Part shown: positions 1-5,181 of the stretch, in pieces
How positions within the stretch are numbered: the first letter of the stretch is position 1
How the letters are laid out: every line of letters begins with the position of its first letter
Assembly (NCBI GenBank): GCA_002362735.1
Contig: DEUU01000177.1
Span: 1-6,263, forward strand
Direction: 5' to 3'
DNA length: 6,263 bases
Source of the DNA: Dehalococcoidia bacterium UBA3254
Lineage (GTDB): Bacteria > Chloroflexota > Dehalococcoidia > Dehalococcoidales > UBA3254
The notes under the pieces: model-generated
Database searches by the model: none
What the model was told of the DNA's origin: nothing
What the model saw: only the letters and a program-made list of their open reading frames with translations
Program-made: the position numbers and the translations under genes

Positions 1-1008
1 TCTTCCTTCTTTAGCCTTGTTGGCTAACTCCGGGTCGCAAAGCTGTGACCTGACCATACCGATCATATCCGCCTGGCCCTGCGCCAGGACTCTTTCTGCC
101 ATGACCGGATCATTAATTCGGCCGGTGGCGAAAACCGGCAATTTTACTACTTCTTTTATCCCGGCTGCGAGAGGAATTCCGTATCCCAGAGGGGTATGCA
201 TGGAGCCGCCAACCAGGTAAAGATTATAGAAAGTTGCCAGACTGAGATCAATAAAATCGATTTTACCGGTGGCTTCAAATCGTTTGGCAATTTCTTTAGA
301 GTCATTCAAGGTAAGACCACCGGGGATCATTTCATCCGCACACAGGCGAACTCCCAGTGTGTAGTCCTGACCTACTGTCTTGCGGACCGCTTCAATCACT
401 TCCAAAGCCAAACGCATCCGGTTTTCCAGACTTCCGCCGTATTCATCGTTTCTCTGGTTGGATAACGGGGAAAGGAACTGCCGGATAAGCGAAGCGTGAC
501 CCAGTTGTAATTCGATCCCGTCAAATCCACCCTGGCGGACGTTCGCAGCTGACCGGCAAAAGTACTGAATCAGCTCGTCAATATCTCCCTTTTCCATTAC
601 CTTGGGCACTTCCCGGAACATGACATCCGCAATTGGGGAAGGTCCCCAGACCGGCAATCGGGAAATAGTACCATCGCTTTGAGAACCATTATGATTTAGC
701 TGGGCAAAGATTTTGGTTTCATATTCGTGGATGGAGGCGGTGATTTTACGGTACATGGGGACCACGGCCGGGTCAAAAGCATCGATCAGCTTTTCGTATG
801 CATGATCAGATGGATGAACCGATTGTTCCTCGGTAATAATCAGACCGGTGCCACCCTTCGCCCTCTCCGTCCAGTAGTGTAGATGGCGTTCGGAAGGAAG
901 TCCGTTAATTCCATAATTAGTCATGTGGGCAGAGAATGAGATCCGGTTAGGTACCGTCACCTGCCCTATTTTAAGGGGCGTGAAGAGATATTTAAATTGT
1001 CCGCTCAT
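1..1008 (-). CDS. OYE/FadH-family NADH:flavin oxidoreductase, mycofactocin-associated (3' end cut off)
   Basis: This is the first 336 codons of a flavin-dependent oxidoreductase of the old yellow enzyme / 2,4-dienoyl-CoA reductase (FadH) family, which uses a TIM barrel to bind FMN. Visible family motifs are LFTPLKIG near residues 8-15, PNRI at 20-23, a QLNHNGSQ segment at 103-110, DGIEL at 163-167, QFLSP followed by NQRNDEYGG at 177-192, and the phosphate-binding ATGRI at 294-298 followed by DMIGMVRSQLCDPEL. The reading frame leaves the window just after KAKEGR. In FadH-type proteins a cysteine-rich 4Fe-4S site and an NAD(P)H domain follow there, so I cannot tell whether this is a one-domain or multi-domain enzyme. 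The ATG at 1008 has GAGG about 8 bases upstream and overlaps mftC by 17 bp, which indicates translational coupling. OYE/FadH proteins are known neighbours of mycofactocin genes. An acceptor-side reductase or cofactor-recycling role is inferred. The tyrosine usual after the GH of the catalytic loop is serine here (S173). Confidence 0.9.
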   Translation of the reverse strand, partial: MSGQFKYLFTPLKIGQVTVPNRISFSAHMTNYGINGLPSERHLHYWTERAKGGTGLIITEEQSVHPSDHAYEKLIDAFDPAVVPMYRKITASIHEYETKIFAQLNHNGSQSDGTISRLPVWGPSPIADVMFREVPKVMEKGDIDELIQYFCRSAANVRQGGFDGIELQLGHASLIRQFLSPLSNQRNDEYGGSLENRMRLALEVIEAVRKTVGQDYTLGVRLCADEMIPGGLTLNDSKEIAKRFEATGKIDFIDLSLATFYNLYLVGGSMHTPLGYGIPLAAGIKEVVKLPVFATGRINDPVMAERVLAQGQADMIGMVRSQLCDPELANKAKEGR

Positions 1009-2020
1009 AAATTTGTTCCTCTCTTGCCCAGTTTGCCAGGCATTCAGGGTCAGCGCTATTCAGGTCTTTCTTGACATAAAAGGCGACTGCGGGGCAACCA
1101 CCGCGGCACTGGCTAAATCTTGGGCATCTTCTGCAAGAAGCTGGTTCCAGTTGTCTGAATTTTAAAAATACAGGAGAAGAGTCCCAGATTTCCTTAAAAG
1201 GGGTTTTCCTTAAATTCCCTCCGCAGAACTCTGTTTCCTGCATAAAGGCGCAGGGGTAAACTGACCCGCAAGGATCGATGCAGCAGGTCATTTTACAAGC
1301 TCCGCACATATCCAGTCCAAGTTCGCGTCTGCCTTTTCCGGAGATGGAGAAAAAAGAGTCACCAGTCAGGATACCCGGGTGTTGACCGAGCCATTCAGAA
1401 AGCCCTTCTAACTGTGTTGTGCTCAATTTTAACAGGTCCCAGGAGTCTCTGGCCCTTCCGGAAGGCCTGAATCGAGAAACTCGTAAATTCGCTCCATAAG
1501 ATCTGGCCAGTTCTTTCATTTCACTGAGTTGTCCGTAGTTGAGGGAAGTAACCACGATATTAAGAGAAAAGGGCACTTTTTCCCGTGCCAGGAGTTTTAC
1601 ACCTTCCAAAGCCCGATGATAAGTACCTTCCCCACGGATTTTATTATTCACCTCCGGGGTTGCTCCATCCAGGCTGACCTGGATATGTATTAGCGAATTG
1701 CCAGCGAAGAACGAGACCGCCTTTTCGTTTAGAAAAGTGCCATTGGTACTGATACAGGTCACAATTCCTTTGGTATGAATATAATCTAACAATGAAAGAA
1801 AATAGTCTTTCAGAAACGGTTCTCCACCGCCAAAATTAATCTCGAAAACCTTGAGAGCTGCTAATTGATCGACAATCGCTTTACATTCTTCCAGGCTGAG
1901 TTCGCCGGGTAATTCAGATTTGCTGCTGGAGAGGCAATGGATGCAGCTTAAATTGCATTTATGAGTGATTTCCCAGGTTAAATTTACCGGAGCGGATAGA
2001 GGCCATTCAGCATAATTCAT
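992..2020 (-). CDS. mftC: Mycofactocin radical SAM maturase MftC
   Basis: This 342-residue radical SAM/SPASM enzyme acts on the C-terminal tyrosine of MftA. In the characterised mycobacterial enzyme it first performs oxidative decarboxylation and then forms a Val-Tyr carbon-carbon crosslink. The radical SAM cluster motif CxxxCxxC is C22, C26 and C29. GGGEP at 64-68, STNG at 91-94 and SLDG at 116-119 are further core motifs for S-adenosylmethionine binding. The C-terminal SPASM part holds the auxiliary-cluster cysteines: C239, C257, the C-x2-C-x5-C-x3-C run at 296, 299, 305 and 309, and C327 in DPEC. The TWE motif before the cluster and LTGDSFF at 218-224 match mycobacterial MftC as I remember it. 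The region 239-266 is unusually rich in cysteine (239, 242, 246, 247, 251, 257, 266). The start overlaps mftB by 14 bp and has no strong Shine-Dalgarno sequence, so coupling to mftB is likely. The product is cytosolic. The mftA and mftB neighbours make the assignment firm. Confidence 0.95.
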   Translation of the reverse strand: MNYAEWPLSAPVNLTWEITHKCNLSCIHCLSSSKSELPGELSLEECKAIVDQLAALKVFEINFGGGEPFLKDYFLSLLDYIHTKGIVTCISTNGTFLNEKAVSFFAGNSLIHIQVSLDGATPEVNNKIRGEGTYHRALEGVKLLAREKVPFSLNIVVTSLNYGQLSEMKELARSYGANLRVSRFRPSGRARDSWDLLKLSTTQLEGLSEWLGQHPGILTGDSFFSISGKGRRELGLDMCGACKMTCCIDPCGSVYPCAFMQETEFCGGNLRKTPFKEIWDSSPVFLKFRQLEPASCRRCPRFSQCRGGCPAVAFYVKKDLNSADPECLANWAREEQIYERTI

Positions 2021-2273
2021 GGACTACCATACCATTCTTTAATAGATGATCAGTAAGTTTCTGAAGGTTTTTTTCAATGAGGTGAGCGGAGTTTTCCGTG
2101 CGCGAAGCTACATCTTTTACCATATGATCGAATGTCCAGGTGCCATCGAAATAATGTGGGTAAAGCCAGTCATGGCTTCTCACAAAGAAAAGCCGGTGCT
2201 GGATTTGGGCGTAGAACAATAAGCCCCAGCTTTCTTTTCGCACCTGGACATTATCGGCTAAACGGAACACCAT
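2007..2273 (-). CDS. mftB: Mycofactocin precursor-binding chaperone MftB
   Basis: This 88-residue protein is of the PqqD-like RiPP recognition element type. MftB binds the MftA precursor and delivers it to the radical SAM enzyme MftC. Visible features are the N-terminal beta-rich part with VRKESWGLLFY at 11-21, which matches the R-x-E-x-x-G-x-L-x-Y pattern of MftB/PqqD proteins, and the strand-like HRLFFVRS at 26-33. The C-terminal half is helical, around 55-80, and ends in a short strand, GMVV. The length agrees with the family, about 90-100 residues. The ATG at 2273 lies 2 bases after the mftA stop. Its upstream sequence is the end of mftA and has only a weak GGA-type ribosome binding site, so translation probably depends on mftA. 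The 3' end overlaps mftC. On sequence alone the call would be moderate, because these proteins diverge strongly. Its position between mftA and mftC makes it secure. Confidence 0.9.
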   Translation of the reverse strand: MVFRLADNVQVRKESWGLLFYAQIQHRLFFVRSHDWLYPHYFDGTWTFDHMVKDVASRTENSAHLIEKNLQKLTDHLLKNGMVVHELC

Positions 2274-2275
2274 TT

Positions 2276-2401
2276 TTAATAGACGCCGCAGATTCCATCA
2301 ATGCTTAATTCTTCAACTACTATCTCTTCCAAAATCTGGGGTTCTTCCTGACCCGTCTTGACCGTAGTTTTTTCGGTAGTTGCGACTGGTTTCTTTTCCA
2401 T
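2276..2401 (-). CDS. mftA: Mycofactocin precursor peptide MftA (41 aa, short ORF)
   Basis: This small gene encodes a 41-residue precursor that starts MEKKPVATTE and ends EELSIDGICGVY. The C-terminus matches the mycofactocin precursor signature IDGMCGVY, except that isoleucine replaces methionine at residue 37. Val40 and Tyr41 are the residues that MftC modifies. In the characterised pathway the peptidase MftE then releases the modified dipeptide. The leader (about residues 17-32) is rich in glutamate, as is usual for MftA, and would be the part bound by MftB. The ATG at 2401 is the only usable start, since upstream in-frame codons include no ATG, GTG or TTG. An AAAGGAG ribosome binding site lies at 2414-2420 with a rather long 12-base spacer. 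The stop TAA is 2 bases before the mftB ATG. A clear promoter lies 69 bases upstream. The gene is easily missed by automatic annotation because of its length. Confidence 0.95.
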   Translation of the reverse strand: MEKKPVATTEKTTVKTGQEEPQILEEIVVEELSIDGICGVY

Positions 2402-2413
2402 TTGTGCTACATA

Positions 2414-2420
2414 CTCCTTT
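2414..2420 (-). promoter_or_regulatory. Ribosome binding site of mftA
   Basis: AAAGGAG on the minus strand lies 12 bases before the mftA ATG at 2401. The spacing is longer than the usual 5-9 bases. The nearer ATG inside GTATGTAG is followed at once by a stop codon, so it cannot be the start. This supports the start chosen for the 41-residue precursor. Confidence 0.7.
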
Positions 2421-2469
2421 AAACTGGCAAAATTTAGCGTCACTGATAATATTAGGGGATTACATAAAC

Positions 2470-2499
2470 ATTATAGAACGCCACGTTAATTATTGTCCA
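2470..2499 (-). promoter_or_regulatory. Predicted sigma-70-type promoter of the mftABC operon
   Basis: On the minus strand a TGGACA -35 box (2494-2499) is followed, after 18 bases, by a perfect TATAAT -10 box (2470-2475). Transcription would start near 2463, giving a leader of about 60 bases before the mftA start at 2401. The box lies in the gap after the alcohol dehydrogenase gene. The mft genes can therefore be transcribed separately, although no terminator is visible between the two. The match is by eye and has not been tested. Confidence 0.7.
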
Positions 2500-2598
2500 G
2501 AAAAGAACACTCCCCGGCTTTCTGGATTCGATTTTAGCCCTTTCTTCAATTGCCTCATATTCGATATCGGAAATTGGCGGATTACCTGCGGCCAGATT

Positions 2599-3810
2599 CT
2601 AAAATACACTTTCCAGCAGTTTCAGGCATTCATCGTGGTTGTATGGACGGGCATTGCCTTCACTTACCCAATCATTCGAATACACCTTGATCATATGTTC
2701 AAAATCTTCTTTTTTCAGTCCGAATTGCTTTCCGAGATTGCCGGGCTGAATATTCAAGTCTGTGAGAAGTCTCTCGATCTCATCGAACCATCTATCGGAA
2801 GCCTGGGCAACCGTCATCCCGCGGGTATCCACGCCCATCGCGCGGGTCATTTCCGCGAATTTCTCGGGACAGGACGGTTGATTATATCTTTCTCCCGCCA
2901 GAGCCATGACCGCATTTGCTCGCCCGTGGTGGCACCCGGTCAAGACCGAAAGACTGTGCGCCATTCCATGCACGATTCCGCCGCCAGCTCCAAGTACAAT
3001 GGCGATTCCGGCCATAGACTCTGCGTAACACATATTCTCGCAGGCTTTATGATTCATGCGGTTATAAGAGAATTCCCTGACGTTTTCAGAAACCAGCCGC
3101 ATGGTCTCCAGGAAGAGCGCATTACTGTATTTGGATTGAACCCTGGAAATATAGGACTCGAAGGCATGTGTTAAAGCATCGAATCCAGTCCAGGCGGCAT
3201 ACTGCTGAGACATTAGCCGGACCAGGAGTGGGTCGATCAGAGCGGCAGTAGGAGTCTGTCTGGGTACCAGAATTAACTCCTTAGCCCGGGTTTTGGTATT
3301 CGTGATAACCGAGGCATAAGTCAATTCAGCACCGGTACCGGCGGTTGTGTTGACCGTAATCTGGGGGATGGTAATCGGTTTATATTTTTTCACTGTCTCC
3401 ATCCAGGGTGGGTCAATGAACACCGCCAACTGGCTTACCGGGACTCCTCCATTAGCTTCGACAGCGCGGATAGCTTTCCCGGCGTCATGCGAACTTCCTC
3501 CGCCAATGGAAATGACTCCGTCGCATTGAGTGTCTTTAAATACTTTATAGCCTTCCATCACTTCATAGTCTTTCGGGTTGGAAGTTATTTTATCGTAGAT
3601 CACCGTGGAGATGCCGTTGTATTTTAATATTCCAAGAATTTCTTCCACGATGCCGGTCCCTTCCAGCCCCGTGGTCACCACCATGGCTTTTTTGATTCCT
3701 GCCTGCTTGCATTCGTCAGCTACGGTTTCGTGAACTCCCCAACCTATCGCTACCTTGTCCAATATGTTCGTATACAGAATCGGGAACTGGAAAATTCTTT
3801 TATCTATCAT
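2599..3810 (-). CDS. Iron-dependent alcohol dehydrogenase, likely mycofactocin-linked
   Basis: This is a complete 403-residue group III (iron-type) alcohol dehydrogenase that oxidises an alcohol to an aldehyde with a nicotinamide cofactor. The NAD-binding GGGSSHDAGKA lies at 103-113. All four metal ligands of the family, inferred by alignment with E. coli FucO, are present: D211 and H215 in TGFDALTHAFE, H281 in GIVHGMAHS, and H295 in HHGRANA. The GAGGGIVHGMAHS form resembles the NDMA-dependent methanol:nitroso oxidoreductase (Mno) branch as I remember it. In that branch the NAD(H) is tightly bound and an external acceptor, now thought to be mycofactocin, re-oxidises it. The ATG at 3810 has GAGGAG 6 bases upstream. 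The gene points the same way as mftABC and lies 197 bp upstream of mftA, so a functional link is likely. The true alcohol (methanol, ethanol, diol or other) cannot be told from the sequence. C293 next to the ligand loop is unexplained. Confidence 0.93.
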   Translation of the reverse strand: MIDKRIFQFPILYTNILDKVAIGWGVHETVADECKQAGIKKAMVVTTGLEGTGIVEEILGILKYNGISTVIYDKITSNPKDYEVMEGYKVFKDTQCDGVISIGGGSSHDAGKAIRAVEANGGVPVSQLAVFIDPPWMETVKKYKPITIPQITVNTTAGTGAELTYASVITNTKTRAKELILVPRQTPTAALIDPLLVRLMSQQYAAWTGFDALTHAFESYISRVQSKYSNALFLETMRLVSENVREFSYNRMNHKACENMCYAESMAGIAIVLGAGGGIVHGMAHSLSVLTGCHHGRANAVMALAGERYNQPSCPEKFAEMTRAMGVDTRGMTVAQASDRWFDEIERLLTDLNIQPGNLGKQFGLKKEDFEHMIKVYSNDWVSEGNARPYNHDECLKLLESVF

Positions 3811-3867
3811 GGTTGGCTCCTCATCTAGTTTTGATCAGATGTATAATTGTTGAATATAACATCAGTG

Positions 3868-3878
3868 TTTGTCAAGAT
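3868..3878 (-). repeat. Left arm of 11-bp inverted repeat, with TTGACA box facing the alcohol dehydrogenase gene
   Basis: Read on the minus strand this is ATCTTGACAAA, identical to 3980-3990 on the plus strand. The TTGACA at 3870-3875 could be the -35 box of the dehydrogenase promoter, 60 bases before its ATG. No good -10 box sits at normal spacing: the 17-base position reads CAACAA, while TATATT and TTATAC fall too near and too far. It may therefore be an activator-dependent promoter, or a regulator site rather than a -35 box. Confidence 0.45.
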
Positions 3879-3979
3879 TCTACCTTCTGGTCAGTCAGCT
3901 TGTCCGGAGGGAATATCTCATAAGCTAAAAAATAACAGGTCAATCCCTTTATTTTTGATATATCCGGCAGAAAGTTATT

Positions 3980-3990
3980 ATCTTGACAAA
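3980..3990 (+). repeat. Right arm of 11-bp inverted repeat, with TTGACA box facing livH
   Basis: ATCTTGACAAA here is the exact reverse complement of 3868-3878. Its TTGACA at 3983-3988 is followed after 16 bases by TAACAT at 4005-4010, a 4-of-6 match to TATAAT. This would make a weak promoter about 300 bases before livH. The two arms give the region an approximately symmetrical, outward-facing layout. Confidence 0.45.
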
Positions 3991-4002
3991 TTACCAATTT
4001 TT

Positions 4003-4023
4003 GATAACATAGTTAGATAACAT
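4003..4023 (+). repeat. Tandem GATAACAT direct repeat
   Basis: GATAACAT occurs at 4003-4010 and again at 4016-4023, 13 bases apart start to start. A related ATAACATC is at 3856-3863. The first copy overlaps the possible TAACAT -10 box, so the pair could be a regulator site. The AT-rich background makes chance possible. Confidence 0.35.
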
Positions 4024-4116
4024 CTTGTAAAGTTTTTAAGCTCTTATTAATATTTTAGCAAAATGAATCTTAACTGTCCTTTCCTTATATTGAAGTCTTG
4101 AAAATTATTGAGCCCC

Positions 4117-4133
4117 ACCCGGTCAAACCGGGT
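4117..4133. promoter_or_regulatory. Perfect 7-bp dyad (operator or RNA hairpin)
   Basis: ACCCGGT, loop CAA, ACCGGGT form a perfect GC-rich dyad in an otherwise AT-rich region. No T run follows, so it is not a standard terminator. It lies 46 bases upstream of the stronger livH promoter, a usual place for a regulator operator. A competing fold pairs CCCACCCG, upstream, with CGGG and TGGG at 4142-4152, so an RNA switch within a transcript from the weaker upstream promoter is also possible. Confidence 0.45.
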
Positions 4134-4178
4134 TAGCAAATCGGGTTCTGGGACATTAGCGGTTACAATTTTGGATAA

Positions 4179-4208
4179 TTGACATAAAACAGAATGTTGA
4201 TATATGAT
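4179..4208 (+). promoter_or_regulatory. Predicted sigma-70-type promoter of livHM(G)
   Basis: A perfect TTGACA at 4179-4184 is followed after 18 bases by TATGAT at 4203-4208, a 5-of-6 match to the -10 consensus. Transcription would start near 4215 and leave a leader of about 95 bases before livH. It is the best plus-strand promoter match in the intergenic region. It was found by eye only. Confidence 0.65.
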
Positions 4209-4237
4209 TCACTATGCATCGTATATGAGTAAGTTTT

Positions 4238-4280
4238 CAACCGGTCGGTAGGATTTGTCGTTATGGGCGGTTGCCTTTTT
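4238..4280 (+). other. Weak hairpin with T run in the livH leader
   Basis: CAACCG (4238-4243) can pair with CGGTTG (4268-4273), and CCTTTTT follows. The layout resembles an attenuator-type terminator in the livH leader, ending 14 bases before the ribosome binding site. The stem is only 6 bp and the loop is 24 bases, so it may be chance. Confidence 0.25.
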
Positions 4281-4293
4281 AATAACAAGCTGC

Positions 4294-4303
4294 AAGGAAG
4301 GGG
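4294..4303 (+). promoter_or_regulatory. Ribosome binding site of livH
   Basis: The purine run AAGGAAGGGG ends 5 bases before the livH ATG at 4309. It supports that start and a well-translated first gene of the importer operon. Confidence 0.7.
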
Positions 4304-4308
4304 ATTAG

Positions 4309-5169
4309 ATGCAATTTGCGCTGACAACATTAGTCAATGTGCTAACCATATCTTCCATGTACATTGTGGTGGCTTTAGGGTTCGCTTTTCTCTTTAATAT
4401 CCTCGGGGTCCTCAATCTGGCACACGGTGCCGTATACATGGCTGGAGCGTATATCTGCTATGCCTTTGCCGTAGACCTTGGAATCAACAACTGGGTATCC
4501 ATGGTAATTGCGATCGTGATTATGGCTGTCTTCGGTATCCTTCTGGAGAAATACGGTTTTCGTCCGATCGCTAAAGACCAAAACCGTGTTATTGTGGTAT
4601 GCATAGCTGTTAGTGTGATACTCACCACGGCCGTCAATGTGTTAGTAGGTATCAAAGTAGATAAGCTGCCCTCATTTGTATCCGGTATCATCCAGGCGGG
4701 ACCGATATCTTTCAGTGCGGGCAGACTGGCGACTTTTCTGATTGGTGGTGCTCTGCTGGCATTCATGATCTGGTTTATTAACAATACCCAACGGGGTCAG
4801 CAGATGCAGGCTGTCTCTCAGAACATGATGGCAGCCGCCCTGCACGGCATCAATGTAAACCGGGTATGGAGTATATCCGTTGCTATTGCCTTTTCCCTGG
4901 CTGTAATTGCGGGTTGTCTGATGGCAGCTTTGCTGAATCTCAATGCCTTTATGGGCGATGCGATCCTTCTCAAGGCCATTATTATTCTGATTCTGGGTGG
5001 GGTGGGAAGCGTGGGAGGGATTTTCTTTGCCGGAATCATCATCGGAGGTCTGGATGCCATCCTGCCGGTCTATGTCAGTGGGTCCGCCAGTGATGCTATA
5101 GCACTGGGTATCATCATCGCAATCCTGGTATTCCGTCCTCAGGGATTTTTCGGTCACGAAGTCCAATAG
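4309..5169 (+). CDS. livH: Branched-chain-amino-acid-type ABC transporter permease LivH
   Basis: This 286-residue inner-membrane protein is one of the two permeases of a HAAT-family importer, the family that takes up leucine, isoleucine, valine and also other amino acids, amides or urea. It is almost wholly made of hydrophobic segments, about eight by eye. Diagnostic features are LNLAHGAVYMAGAY at 35-48, which matches the NLAHG motif near the N-terminus of LivH proteins. The cytoplasmic coupling loop, about 160-186 (TQRGQQM...AAALHGINVNRV), binds the ATPase. The glycine-rich ILGGVGSVGG at 228-237 is also typical, as is the C-terminal FRPQGFFG. The length is close to, but slightly under, E. 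coli LivH (about 308). It is the first gene of its operon, and no substrate-binding protein gene precedes it. The substrate cannot be predicted from the permease alone. It points away from the mycofactocin locus. Confidence 0.93.
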   Translation: MQFALTTLVNVLTISSMYIVVALGFAFLFNILGVLNLAHGAVYMAGAYICYAFAVDLGINNWVSMVIAIVIMAVFGILLEKYGFRPIAKDQNRVIVVCIAVSVILTTAVNVLVGIKVDKLPSFVSGIIQAGPISFSAGRLATFLIGGALLAFMIWFINNTQRGQQMQAVSQNMMAAALHGINVNRVWSISVAIAFSLAVIAGCLMAALLNLNAFMGDAILLKAIIILILGGVGSVGGIFFAGIIIGGLDAILPVYVSGSASDAIALGIIIAILVFRPQGFFGHEVQ

Positions 5170-5181
5170 GAAAGGTTTAAT

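Larger units (their letters stand above)
2402..2598. other. 197-bp spacer between the alcohol dehydrogenase gene and mftA
   Basis: This gap holds the predicted mftA promoter and leader. I see no stem-loop with a T run after the dehydrogenase stop, so transcripts starting at the dehydrogenase promoter may run into mftABC. The minus-strand frame of the dehydrogenase stays open for 48 codons past its TAG stop, but it has no ATG, GTG or TTG start before the middle. I therefore do not call a gene. Confidence 0.6.
3811..4308. promoter_or_regulatory. 498-bp divergent intergenic control region between the alcohol dehydrogenase gene and livH
   Basis: No protein-coding gene or RNA gene is recognisable in this AT-rich stretch. 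It separates the minus-strand dehydrogenase from the plus-strand importer genes and must hold both promoters. It contains an 11-bp inverted repeat (3868-3878 and 3980-3990), three copies of ATAACAT (3856-3862, 4004-4010, 4017-4023), a perfect dyad at 4117-4133, a strong promoter at 4179-4208 and a weak hairpin with a T run at 4238-4280. The length and the density of repeats suggest binding of at least one regulator, which is an inference. No regulator gene is in the window. Confidence 0.6.

Noticed and set aside
17..465. Two small plus-strand open frames
   Set aside because: They lie antisense to the well-conserved OYE/FadH gene and show no family features.
923..1165. An 80-codon plus-strand open frame
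   Set aside because: It covers the antisense of the mftC end and the OYE start, both well supported, and has no motif of its own.
2599..2601. TAG at the end of the dehydrogenase gene as a pyrrolysine codon
   Set aside because: The protein already has the normal C-terminal end for its family, and no pyrrolysine genes are visible in the window.
2380..3174. A 264-codon plus-strand open frame
   Set aside because: It lies antisense to most of the iron-dependent alcohol dehydrogenase, has no recognisable domain and starts inside mftA on the other strand. It is a shadow of real genes.
3841..3866. Imperfect AT-rich palindrome around GTATAATTGTTGAATATAAC
   Set aside because: The arms match only partly and are made almost wholly of A and T, so chance explains them.
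4060..4100. A 12-codon open frame starting ATGAATCTTAAC in the intergenic region, considered as a leader peptide
   Set aside because: It has no ribosome binding site and no run of a regulatory amino acid, so nothing supports translation.
4111..4165. Possible T-box or other amino-acid riboswitch ahead of livH
   Set aside because: The conserved T-box sequence AGGGTGGTACCGCG is absent, and no strong terminator follows. Only the dyad itself is kept as an observation.
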